Below are positions 9,870 to 20,725 of a DNA stretch of 64,000 nucleotides, piece by piece. Under the pieces are notes generated by a model. The model saw only the letters and a program-made list of their open reading frames with translations, did no database searches and was not told the DNA's origin. The position numbers and the translations under genes are program-made. Position 1 is the first letter of the stretch. Each line of letters opens with the position of its first letter. Source of the stretch: Xanthostigma xanthostigma (taxonomy: Eukaryota > Arthropoda > Insecta > Raphidioptera > Raphidiidae); assembly GCA_963575645.1 (NCBI GenBank), contig OY754466.1, forward strand, positions 5,434,001 through 5,498,000. Reading direction: 5' to 3'.

Positions 9870-12800
9870 TTAAATGATGTGCTTTCTTTTATGTATTTTC
9901 AAATCAGACGCAGTTACGAAACTCTGCCCACAAAAATCGCATTGATGAGGTTTAACACCAAAATGTATTTTTTTATGAACTTTCAGATGACTTTGTTGCA
10001 TGAAACTTTCACCGCAAAAGTCGCATTGAAACGGCTTCTCTCCCGTATGCGTGCGTTTATGATTTCTCAACTTATCGGCCCTCAGAAACCGTTTATCGCA
10101 AATATCGCACTGGAACGGCTTATCTCCAGCATGTATTCGTTTGTGTATCGTCAGACTGCTCGCATACATGAAACGCTTGCTACATTGGTCACACTGGAAC
10201 GGTTTCTCTCCGGTGTGCTTTCGTTTATGCGAGGTTAAATTCTGAGAATGTTTGAAGGCCATGTCGCAAACGTCGCACTTAAACGGTTTCTCCTCAGAAT
10301 GAATAACTTGATGCTTTTTTAGTTTATCAGGCAGTGCGAAGCGTCTTTCGCACAGTTCGCACTGGTAAGGTCTCTCGCTCGAGTGCGACGTTTTGTGACT
10401 GAGCAGATTGTTGAGTTGCGAGAAACATTTACCGCATATGTCGCACTGGTACGGTTTAACGCCGGTATGGACACGTTTGTGCGTCTCTAAGTTTGACGGA
10501 TGCGTGAATTTCTTGTCGCAAAGATCGCAAGGATGCATTTTTTCACCGGTATGTGTCCGTTCGTGCTTTTTAAGCTTGTTGGAGAGCGCGAAACGCTTCC
10601 CGCATTGGTCGCATTGATACGGTTTTTCCCCTGTATGTAGTCGTTTGTGCGAAATGAGACTACTTATTTGTGTGCAGCGATGATCGCACATGTCGCACTC
10701 GTACGGTTTCTCCCCGGTATGGACATAAATATGTACCTTTAAATGACTGTTTCTCAAAAACATTTTACCGCACTCATCGCATTTGAAGCGCTTCTCGTTT
10801 TTGTCTTTCAACGGTTTTCTGCCACGTTTCTTAGCGGTTTTGTGAGTAACTTTATGTTTTTTCAGTTGCTTCAACTGATCAAATTGCAACGAACACACGT
10901 CACACTGAAATGTAGTTTCACTGCTTTTTTTAGCCACGTCGTTATTTTCAAATTTCAGATCGTCTACATTGTTGAATAAAGTTTCGTGCATTTCTTGCAC
11001 CACTCCAGGAACTGAAAAGTCATCCGAGTTTTCGACTTTAACGTCGCGATTGATTTCGACTTCGGCTTTGAAGCAATTGTAGAGACTGTTTGAATCGTCG
11101 TTATCGAAACTGTTGGAGCTGTTATCGTCGTTTTCTATTTTCACGCTACAGCTGGCCTCTTTACTGGCTTCGTTGAATTTTTTCTGATACGTAAGAAGAG
11201 TGCTTGCAGACTGAACAACCAGCGTTTGGAATTCAAAAGCTATTTTCAGCTTATTGCTGCACGGATTGCAAATTACACCTGGCATCCCGTCTTGCTCTGA
11301 TATCTGCAACAATCATATATATTAATACGCTAAGGTTAAGGATGTTTGCCTCCCTTTTTAGAAAAAAACCTCACAATTTCTCCACATAAATTATATATCA
11401 TTTTACAGATAATTGCTTGCTCTACTGACATCGACAACTAAAAAATGTATTATTGCTTTTGTTTTTGTAAATTAATTAAAATACAGCAACGCTGAACAAC
11501 GTCTGCCATCTGACGGCTTTAATTTTGAAACAACGTCAACACGTCGATCTGTCATCTGACCATATTGTAATAGAACAGACACAATACTGCATACTGCCAT
11601 CTGACGGCTTTAATTTTGAAACAGCGAGCAACGCTGAGCAGCGTCACAGCAATGCTGCATGATGCCATCTGACGGCTTAGCTCAACGCTTTTGCTACTTG
11701 CGCCTCTATATGACAATTTTAGTAAAGTATTTCTTCGATCTGTCATCTGAGCTTAATATTATAATACAACAAAAAGAAGAACGTTATAAGCAGTGTGCAA
11801 AATTAGAAACGAATTGAATACCTGCAATCATATTTAAAAAATAGTTTTGTAAAGTGATAATTATTATACTTATTTAGTGCGAATAATTCGCACAGGTCAC
11901 ACTAGTTTTTTAAATTCGAATTGTAATTTTAGCATTCCAACCCACATGTGGGAAACGGTACTAGTTTAGGTCAAAACTCACTTTTCAAAACTGTACAATA
12001 TTTTTTCGTTTTGAGGTCCCCTGAATCGAAAAAACATATTTTTGGAAAAACTCTGTGCGTCTGTTTGTCTGTGAGCACGATACAGGTCAAACGGATGAAC
12101 GGATTGCAACCAAATTTTGGGAGGATGTTTGATAAGTAAATATTAAGAGCCCTATTGTTTTTGGGGAAATTCGGCGCATGCGCAAAAAAGATATATGGTA
12201 TAACGTTATTTTTTTATAGAATAATGGTATACTTTTTACAACGGTTTATTATTCTATTTATTTTTTCAAGAAAGTTTTCTTAAAAAATGTTTTTCTAAGC
12301 TTTATAGATTCGAAAATATTTTGAAAATAATAAAAATCAGCTATTTTTTTTTTATTTTGTTGATCTGTCAGAAATAAACTAGTTAAGCATGCTTTGTTTA
12401 ATTTTTACATAACGTGGAACATATTATGTAGCAAATATCATATTGAATACTAGCAATTACCCACGTCACTTCACGCGATATCAGAAATGTTATTCTCTTT
12501 ATTATACTATATCAAATGTCAACATTTTTGAAGTTGGAATGGTCTCGTCGCCCAATTGGCTGAAATTTGTATTCTTTACTTGAGGCCTGTTCCGGTTTCA
12601 CCCGGATGCAAAACTGATCTGGAAATATTATATTGACCTTCCCATCTGCACAGCAGAACTATCAAAGTACATTGGTTTGATGTATATCTAAAGATTTAAG
12701 CGTGCGAAAACACAAAACATCGTCATAGTTCAGCCATTTTGTATAAAATATTTACAATTTTTTTTTGTTTGATTCTTTCAAACATCATCATTCGTGTAAT

Positions 12801-14358
12801 TAGAAAATAATTAATAATTTAATACTAATTAACTTTTATATTTTTAGATTTTTCTGAAGAAGATCCAAACCCGGATCGAAACGTCATCTTATGTTGCATT
12901 GATTTGTTATTTTTTATTTTGTCAATATATTGGTCTGAGAAAAATTGGTCGACAATTTTATTTATTTGAAGAGTTCTATTCAGACGTTAATCAAAGATTT
13001 TAATTATATACAAAAACCTTCCTCGTGTATCGCTCTTTCTATTAGTGAAAATCGCATGAAAATTCGGTAGGTAGTTTTTGAGTTAATCGCGTTCAGACAG
13101 ACGCGGCGAAGAGACTTTGTTTTATATATCATATTTCATATTATTAATATTATAAATGCGAATGTAAGTTTGTTTGTTACGCTTTCACGCAAAAACTACT
13201 TAACCGATCATCATGAAACTTTGCACATACACTCTTGAAGGTATTAGAAGTAACATAGGATACTTTTTATTAAAAAAAAATAAAAATTTTTTACGAAAAA
13301 TAAGAAAGGGTTGAAAACATTTTTTGGGCCCAAAAATACCGAAAAATTTCTCCAAATCGTTTCAAAATTGAAATTTAACCCTTTAGTAATGATTAAAATG
13401 TGCTATTAAAATTTCATTAAAATCGGCCCGACAGGACCGGACTTACAAATTTTATGAAAACGAAATATTATAAATGCGAATGTAAGTTTGTTTGTTACGC
13501 TTTCACGCAAAAACTACTTAACCGATCATCATGAAACTTTGCACATACACTCTTGAAGGTATTAGAAGTAACATAGGATACTTTTTATTAAAAAAAAATA
13601 AAATTTTTTTACGAAAAATAAGAAAATTGTTTCCCCTGATATGCATGTCAAAAGTCGATTTCCATCTCAATCGCGGGCGTAGCCGCGGGTAGCGGCTAGT
13701 AATATAATATATTACAATTAAAACATAATATCGGAAATGATAGAAATCAAAATTGCAAATATTTTTAAAATATATTTTTCTCCTAAATCAATACAAAAGG
13801 AGATAGAGCTATATGAATTTAACATGTAAACCAACAAGTTCAACACACAGTATAAAAAAGTAAATAATATTTAAATATAATAAATCCCTAGAGATGAAAT
13901 GTAACCCAATATAAGACACATTAGGAATTTATACTTATTTCTAAAAATATTTCAAAATCGATATAAATTTATTTAAATTATCTTTTAAAAAAACCGTTTC
14001 ATAATTTCAGACTAGTGTTAAAGCGACCATCCCTTTGCGCAAGGAGTACAATATTGCGGATATATACCGCGGGGTTGACTTAACGTAACCCAAAACGATT
14101 TTTTATGATTTGTTTTAAATGTAACAACACCATAACATTAATAGTTTTACTGTTCACCGAAAAAAATTATGTATGGAAAATTTTATAGATATAAGAAAAT
14201 ATATTTACCTGAACTGGAGCACATTTCGTGATCGCAGTTGCTATTTCACATCCAAATTTGGATGAAAAATTAAAAATACCAGTTAAATTCCCATTACCAG
14301 TCAAACACACTCGACATATTTTTGTGAATTCTTCACTAGATATTATTTTGGGTTTCAT
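9870..14358 (-). CDS. ZAD C2H2 zinc-finger protein, gene 2 (exons 14358-14209 and 11303-9870)
   Basis: Predicted 527-aa paralog of gene 1 with the same layout. Exon 1 (14358-14209, 50 codons, C15/C18) ends at CAG/GTAAAT. Exon 2 (11303-9870) begins after TTGCAG and carries C62/C65. The linker is acidic with VKIE (K105) and VKVE (K139), and the RGRKP basic block follows finger 1 (about 182-204). There are twelve fingers. Finger 3 has Cys where the core aromatic normally sits (HRCTQ), which may weaken it. Fingers match gene 1 one for one, with changes in recognition positions mainly in fingers 7, 11 and 12. The 2905-bp intron holds a Helitron beginning 9 nt from the splice acceptor, other Helitron copies and a hammerhead-like motif. 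The region upstream of the ATG shares a short block with gene 1. Function is inferred from family only. Confidence 0.9.
11313..11905 (+). mobile_element. Helitron-2, copy 1 (complete, in gene 2 intron)
   Basis: Begins TCATATATATTAATACGC after an A. Ends with hairpin GTGCGAATAATTCGCAC, 8 nt, then CTAG followed by T: the full Helitron signature. 593 bp, non-coding. Its 5' end lies 9 nt from the gene 2 splice acceptor. Other copies at 42250-42846, 52099-52552 and 56740-57242. Confidence 0.8.
11936..12140 (+). repeat. Repeat R2, uninterrupted copy (empty site)
   Basis: Matches 55862-56740, but without the two TA-flanked insertions present there. The empty sites read CGGTACTAG (TA at 11959-11960) and AACATATTTTTGG near 12030. 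Class of R2 itself unknown. Confidence 0.65.
12451..13135 (-). mobile_element. Composite Helitron-like block with a Penelope-type insert
   Basis: The left edge reads ACTAGCAATTACCC, the complement of a Helitron CTAG-T end. The right part (GACGCGGCGAAGAGACTTTG) resembles a Helitron head read backward. Between them, 12848-13010 matches the Penelope-like repeat at 54.4 and 60.3 kb. Boundaries uncertain. Confidence 0.4.
12854..12885 (+). ncRNA. Hammerhead-ribozyme-like core
   Basis: CTGAAGA (12854-12860), one spare A, stem GATCC/GGATC around AAACCC, GAAA (12878-12881), then CGTC with C12885 at the cleavage position. This is box 1, stem II, box 2 and cleavage triplet in hammerhead order. Flanking stem I pairing is weak, so activity is doubtful. 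Confidence 0.45.
13136..13699 (+). mobile_element. Helitron with duplicated head
   Basis: Head TAATATTATAAATGCGAATG, classic in insect Helitrons, occurs twice as direct copies of about 165 bp (13146-13306 and 13464-13625). The 3' end has hairpin CGCGG/CCGCG, 8 nt, then CTAG-T at 13696-13699. Non-coding. Confidence 0.7.
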
Positions 14359-14440
14359 TTTGAACGAAATTTTTGAAATATGAAAACTAATTAATGGGCT
14401 TGTCAAAGCGTCATCAAAACTGTCAGAACACTGGAACTGG
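14359..14440 (-). promoter_or_regulatory. Upstream block of gene 2 shared with gene 1
   Basis: Contains AGTTTTGATGACGCTTTGACA on the minus strand, matching the gene 1 upstream block. Probably 5' UTR or promoter inherited through the duplication. Confidence 0.35.
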
Positions 14441-14748
14441 GTTTCACTAAGTTTGAACAAAGAACAATCAACATTAGAAGTAAACCTTATCATAAATTAA
14501 AAATACTAATGTGGTTAGGGTTTTTGAATCGAAGGATGAAGCAATAGGACATAAAATCTGTATATTGAAAGGCAAGCAGTTTTTTTTTTTGTACGGCTAT
14601 CTCCGTTTTCCGATGTCGCAATAGGGTGTTCCATTCACTTTTATTAATTTGAAAGGAAAAAAGAGGAATAACATATTTTCAGTGAGTAGTTTTAAGTAAT
14701 ATTTAAGTATGACTCGATGAGTGCATTATTTTTTATATTTCTAAATTT

Positions 14749-14945
14749 TTGACGTGATAACGTCTTATAAATTGATGAAACACCAGCTGCACGCACGAAA
14801 ACGTGTAACGTTCCGTCGTAACGTTCCGCCTGACCCCGTGCGTGCAAGCGAGAGCGCAGTAATGTATTATTAAATATGATATTCGAGCGGAATACGTTAT
14901 CACGTAAAACTATCGTCCGTAAACCGACTTTACAGACAACCAATT
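14749..14945 (-). repeat. R1 repeat, short form
   Basis: Reverse-oriented copy of 641-843, from GACGTGATAACGTC to the complement of TTGGTTGTCTGTAAAG. It is flanked by a direct duplication of host text (GAGGAATAACATATTTTCAG at about 14665 and 15013), which may reflect segmental duplication around the element. Confidence 0.75.
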
Positions 14946-15039
14946 TTTTTTATGGTGTTTTCACATATTGAGTTCAAAAATATTAGTTTATTAATAAGAA
15001 AAGAAAAAAAGAGGAATAACATATTTTCAGTGAATAGTT

Positions 15040-16152
15040 GGGGGGGGGGGGGGGGCATAAAACTATACGGAGTGACAAAGTGTCTAGGAAACAGTTCTTT
15101 GGTAACAACTGGAAAGGGGTTATTTTTGGGACAAAAAAGTTCATTATCAATCTGAAAGCTGATTAAATATGCACTTTATAGAATTTTCAATTGAAAATAT
15201 CTGTTTTCTTAAAGCAAAATCTCCCTAATCAATCTTTTTGTGGCAAATCGATAACTTAAAAAAAATTAGAAGTTATAGGTACAACGAAATTTGAAAATTT
15301 TACTTTCGACACGCGTACCTTCTTAGATATCGAATTTAAATAATCCATAGCAAATTAAATAGTTTAAGCTATGCTATTACGTTCTGTAACGTTATATATA
15401 AAATAAAGTTGCCTTTAAATCGTATAACCTGTGTTCGAAATTCAAAAACTGCTTGTAATAATTTCACGTACCTGTAATTTGATATTAATTGGCAAACCGT
15501 TGTTCTCTGAATTATTACTTTTGTTTCGATTCTTAAAAATAAATGTGATAAATCGGAACCTATTTAATTGCCACGCGATCGAATATTTAATTTTCATTTC
15601 CTTACAACTAAATATAACTTTTAAATTCAAAATACTGAAGTATTCGATTTGCCAGAACTGCGGCGCAGTGTACATAATCTTAATTGATTTTGCATCTAAT
15701 TTGAAGAAAAACCTAAAAATGGCATTAAAGTAATTCCCATCGAAGTTTCCGTTACTCAATAAAAAATAGCTATTCTTTTTTCACAAAATTAATGCTTCGG
15801 TAAATTTGACTATACAAACTATATTCTTCAAAAATATGATTCATAACCTGCTGTTTTTGTGTAAAATAGAAATAAAATAAACGGAAAAATAAATATTTTG
15901 TAATATAAAAATACTATTTATTACAACTTTACTACAAAATACCAAACTTAATAAGTAACATAAATATTTCATAAACAATATGTGAATATAGATTTAAAAC
16001 AAATTTGTAATATTATGTGATTATTAATATTTTCAACTTAATTTGTACATAAAATAGAAAATTATTTATTGCAAAATAGTCGTCAATAAGAAATTGCCTT
16101 CCTTTCATTTAATTCAAGAATCACAAAATTTCATGTAAATAATTTTATAGAA
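15040..16152. other. Intergenic DNA between genes 2 and 3
   Basis: A G-run of about 17 occurs at 15040-15056. The rest is AT-rich with two overlapping short reading frames on opposite strands (about 15430-15760) that match no family I know. The candidate gene 3 poly(A) signal is at 16065-16070. Confidence 0.4.
16065..16070 (-). terminator. Candidate poly(A) signal of gene 3
   Basis: AATAAA on the minus strand, 83 bp past the gene 3 stop. Position is plausible but unproven in AT-rich DNA. Confidence 0.35.
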
Positions 16153-18431
16153 TTATTTAATATGTTTTCGTTTATGAACTTTCAAATTAGACGAAGTTAT
16201 ACAACTCATACTGCAAATGTCGCATTGATACGGTTTAACTCCAGTATGTACTCGTTTGTGAATTTTCAAATGTGTCTTTTGAGTAAATCCTTTACCGCAA
16301 ATATCGCATTGATGAGGTTTCTCTCCAGAATGTATAATCTTGTGTCGTTTTAACTTATCAGCCCGCGCAAAACATTTGTCGCAAACGTCACACTGGTACG
16401 GTTTCATTCCTGAATGCATTATTTTATGAAACTTCAACGTGTTTGAATACGTAAAACATTCATTACAAATTTCACACTGGAACGGTTTCTCTCCCGAATG
16501 TTGCCGTTTGTGTGTAGTTAAGTTGTCCAGGCGTCTAAAACTCTTGTCGCAAACTTCACACTTAAAGGGCTTCTCGTCCGAATGTACTGCTTTGTGTTTC
16601 CTGTAAGTGTCCAATCGAGTGAAACGCCTATCGCAGATTTCGCATTGATGCGGCTTTTCATTAGAATGCGTATCTTTATGAGTCTGTAAGTTAATCAATT
16701 GTGAAAAACATTTACCGCACGTGTCACACTGAAACGGTTTATCCCCAGTATGGACGCGTTTGTGAGCTGATAAGTTCGACAAGTCCGTGAATCGCTTATC
16801 GCAAAGATCGCACTGATACGGCTTTTCACCTGAATGGATTCTCCTATGTTTCTTCAAGATCTCCGATCGTGAAAAGCGCTTGTTGCAAATTTCACACGAG
16901 TATGGTTTCTCACCGGAATGTAAGCGTTTATGAACTGTTAAGCTGCCTAACTGTGTGAAGGACTTATCGCAAATTTCGCAATTAAACGGTTTTTCTCCGG
17001 TATGTATACGTTTGTGTATATTCAACGCGTTTTTCCTAGGGAATTTTTTATTGCACACGTGGCACTGATAAAACCTATCGCGAGCATTCTTCCTTTTGTA
17101 GTTTTTCAAAATTATTTTTTTATCAGTTTTGTGTTTTCGAACGAGTTTATGCACTGTTAGTTTATGCTTTCTGAGCGATACATTTTGCTCAAAGTGCATC
17201 AGACATTCGTCGCAGTCGTAAGTGGGTTTCACGAAATCAGTTTCAGATTTTGTGTCGTCTTCATTTTCGCGATTATCGAATTCGCTGCCGTAGTGTGTAT
17301 CCGAATTTTCTTGCGTTTCTTTTGTTTCGATTGCTAGATCCTCAGACTTTTCAATTTTAAAGTCATATTGAAATATAAGCGTGGGTTCTAGACAGCTGTC
17401 GTAACCAAATGAATCCACATCACCGTGACTTGAAGTGTTATCGATGAATTCTTCTAATTTTACGTTAAAATTTAAGTTTTCTTGTAACTTCTTTAAATAT
17501 ATTTGAAGGGTTTTTTCAGATTTGACAGCCTGTGTTTGAAATTCACAGGCAGTTTGCAGTTTATTAGAACATAATTTACAGATGTATTTCGGCAAATCGT
17601 CATTCTCTGATATCTGCAATAAAATACGAAACAACCAATTTATTTTGAAGTTTTGTAGGTTTGTAGAATTAGCTTTAATTAAAAAATATACAGTATGTAA
17701 ACACGTAAGGTGCACATAGGGAAATTGACATTGGGAAAAAATGACTGGATCAGAGTGAGCCTTGAAATCTTGTTTTTCAATTTGACAGATAATATTCTTT
17801 TGCAAAATGAATGTGTATACTACCGAAGAAAATATTCAAATGATTACAACATAATCGGACTTTTTTTATTAATGGGACATTAAATTTCCAACAATACTTA
17901 AATATGGTGCGAGATCAAATATCTCCGCCTATTCGTGTTGAACCTAAAGACATTGGGTCACTGATTTACCAACGCGCACACGTCATACCAGTCAGACAAT
18001 TTTTGAATGAAATGTTTCCAAACAGATGGAGTTGTTTTTTTGTTTTATTTTTGTACAAAAAATTAAAATAATGATTTATAAGAGCTTTTTATTATTAAAA
18101 AAGCCAAGTAAAATAAAAATAAATCAAAATAAAATAGAAATCCTCAAGATTACCACGATAACTCAATAGAAATAACAATTAATGCAGTCATGGCTAACTC
18201 TGATCCAAGTATTTTTTCCCAATGCTAATATGTGCACCTTACGCGTTTACATACTGTATATTAAAAACTCTTTAAACTTACGTGGACGGGAGCGCACTTT
18301 ATTATTGCACCTGCAATTTGACAACCAAATTTCGATGAAAACGAGAAAATATCTGTTCTATTCACATCGTTAGAGAGACAGATTCTGCACAATTCCCCTA
18401 ATTCCACACTGGATGTTGTATTGACTTCCAT
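16153..18431 (-). CDS. ZAD C2H2 zinc-finger protein, gene 3 (exons 18431-18282 and 17613-16153)
   Basis: Predicted 536-aa protein. Exon 1 (18431-18282) starts MEVNTT, holds C15-R-I-C18 and ends at CAC/GTAAGT. Exon 2 (17613-16153) follows TTGCAG and gives C62/C65. The reading frame stays open upstream of the acceptor for 64 codons, but exon 1 homology shows that this extension is intronic. The acidic linker carries VKLE (K102) and FKIE (K136). Finger 1 is at about 182; a Lys-rich spacer follows, then eleven fingers, 12 in all. Two fingers deviate: finger 7 has Tyr at the core Leu position, and the last finger has Cys for the core Phe (SMSCIT). A candidate AATAAA lies at 16070-16065, about 83 bp past the stop. 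The 668-bp intron contains a 566-bp TA-flanked inverted-repeat element. Most similar to genes 1 and 2. Confidence 0.9.
17691..18256. mobile_element. Tc1/mariner-type MITE in gene 3 intron
   Basis: Inverted ends of about 70 bp start CAGTATGTAAAC (17691) and finish with its complement GTTTACATACTG (18256). TA flanks both sides (17689-17690 and 18257-18258). 566 bp, no transposase. It fills most of the 668-bp intron. Confidence 0.72.
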
Positions 18432-18734
18432 TATAAATTTTTTCGTAATTATTTTTATTTACATGTAATAACCCTGACTACAATACTGCTTACTAGCTGT
18501 GGTCCTTACATTTTGCTTAAGAGTTAATGTTTTTTTCTTGATAATCTGCTGCAACCGCATCTTTCATGGGCCAAAGTCGGGTGTAAGATTATTGAAGTAG
18601 ATTTAAATTTTACGATAATTTTTATTATTATGACAAAGTAAGTTAACAGAATTATGACCGTGCTTGTGCGATTTTTATGCTACCCTATCAAAGTGTATTT
18701 TATCACTAACGGTTTCTCACTAGTATGTATACTG
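18432..18734. other. Upstream region of gene 3, nothing recognised
   Basis: AT-rich DNA directly upstream of the gene 3 ATG. No clear TATA box and no match to the gene 1/2 block. Confidence 0.3.
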
Positions 18735-19060
18735 TTGCTCAAATTTAATGTTTTTGAAGTGAAAACTTCTTTAGCGGCGTTGTACACTTTTTTTGTAATG
18801 GGTAAAAAATGTTAAACTCGCGTCAGGACACGTGACCCTGATCGAAAATTCGTAAGACGACAACTTTTATTTATACAACGTTAGACATCTAGCGTTGAAA
18901 TATCGTACATAAAAATGCAATCTATGATACAAACCATTTTATTTACAAGTGTTGCCAATAAATAAACAATGCTTCTAAATGCAAAAAATTAAGACGTTAA
19001 TATTAAAGTTTTTACTTCTGCCGGCACTCCCGGAGTGCAACCTGTCTTTTTTTTCTTGAG
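18735..19060 (+). repeat. Unclassified repeat R3
   Basis: Shares GTAATGGGTAAAAAATGTTA, TTCGTAAGAC and CTGCCGGCACTCCCGGAGTG with 54853-55318. The copy here is shorter inside. No coding content. Confidence 0.6.
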
Positions 19061-20184
19061 CTTTTATCGCACCGTAACACACTTCAACTCAGTCCATATA
19101 CGCTCTCCCCCCCACAACCTACCCGTAGCGTCTTAACCGCACTCTCGTATAATAGACAATTTTGAAACTGCCTGGTAGACATTTAGATCTGAAATGATTT
19201 GGCTTATGTATTTTTTATTTAATTAAATACTATATTTAAAGGTATTAAAATTTCAAAATGTCTCAAAGACTTGTTTTGCAAATAAAATTTCATAATTCTC
19301 GGCTTGGCTAGGCCCCACTACCTTTCAGCCAGGTCTTCGATTTTTTGTTCAGACATTACAAAAGAAGTGTTATACAAATTTTCATGACGCCTCAAATACC
19401 TACCCAAAAATGTTTAACACGTAGGGTAATTTTTGTTTAGCATCCTTCATATTAATATATTCCTTCCAAAATCGACATATGCACTCAGAATAAATTAAAA
19501 TAAAAATCTACATGGATAGTGAGGACTAAACAAATTATTAAACTCTGTTTTTTATTGAACATTTGAATTGTTGATTTAATATTGAATTTATATACAATAA
19601 TAAATATTCATGTACATTGAAATAACAAGAAATAAGATATTCAACAATAAATAAGATAGGTTAGGCTGTATTTACATTAATTCACAATTTGTAATTTTTA
19701 ATAAACTTAAGATTGGAAATGGCAGACGCTCGACAATTTATAAATATATAGTTTATGCAAGGAGGTAAACATAAGTCCTTGCATATTATTACGACTTACG
19801 ATCAACGAAAATATGTATACAAAGTTCAGACCACAGTATAAACTGTATTAATATCATCACCACATTATTAGAAAACAGTGGAAATCTATAAAAGTATCAC
19901 ACTCAAAATATGGCGGTCTGTCGTTAGCTGATCTCACGAAGTCTGTAACCAGGAGACCCAGCTCGAGCGCAGCGGTGGGCCGATATCTGTCGCATGAACC
20001 AATATGGCGTCGGCTACTGGGTAACGCACACATGTTCATGACTTACATGTGTGTAGTGTCTGTGAAGTTAAACAACTTTAGTAACTATAGGAAAACAGGT
20101 GGGAAGAGCCGAAGTTTTCCGTGGTAGTGATAACAGCGCCATCTTTGTGCGCGCCAGAAAACGGTCCGTCTCGAAACACAGCAA
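19061..20184. other. Intergenic DNA between genes 3 and 4
   Basis: AT-rich, then a less AT-rich stretch at 19900-20180. No finger or ZAD coding and no clear repeat ends. Confidence 0.3.
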
Positions 20185-20530
20185 GCATAGGAAGCATATA
20201 CTTTTATTCTATACCGAGCATAGGAATAAAATAGCATTCGAACCATTAGGGTGCATACATATACTTCTGTCTTTTTTTACGCCGTAAGCACTGGCGTATC
20301 CAGGAGGGCAAAACAAGCACGGAGAACCCAGCTTAAAAATTTCTAATTTGCCCCCTCCTGGGCCAAAATCTGGGTACGTCCATGTTAACGTCATAGAAAA
20401 AGACACAGTTTTTGAAACAGAGATACTTTATTCAGATTGAATGCAAGTATATCAACCAATCCTATCATCAGAGAAATCAGGGAATTACATGGAAGAAAGA
20501 GATGCAGATATATTTACGATAAGCTTTGTT
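20185..20530 (-). repeat. Repeat R4, uninterrupted copy
   Basis: Reverse complement of 54340-54845, which carries a 152-bp insert. The empty site is at 20451-20463 (ATATCAACCAAT). Contains GGCGTATCCAGGAGGGC and its inverted partner GGGTACGTCCATG. Confidence 0.65.
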
Positions 20531-20675
20531 GCGTACACTCACCGCACATTGAGTAGATAGGCAATGATTCATATAGGTTATTATTAAATATATGATAGGA
20601 AGCTAATTCTCCTGGTTACAGATTTCGTGGCTGATCTATTTGACGGTTAAAGGGACTCGTATATTTTCTACTGAT

Positions 20676-20681
20676 TTTATT
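20676..20681 (-). terminator. Candidate poly(A) signal of gene 4
   Basis: AATAAA on the minus strand 45 bp past the gene 4 stop. Confidence 0.35.
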
Positions 20682-20725
20682 CGTGTATTTTCAACTGGTT
20701 CTACTCGCGTATTTTCAAGTTTTTT

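Noticed and set aside
15431..15759. Overlapping frames of 100 and 105 codons on opposite strands
   Set aside because: AT-rich, Lys/Asn/Ile/Phe-dominated translations with no domain; probably random.
17614..17805. In-frame extension of gene 3 exon 2 by 64 codons
   Set aside because: The acceptor TTGCAG at 17614 and the homologous exon 1 at 18431-18282 show that this part is intron.
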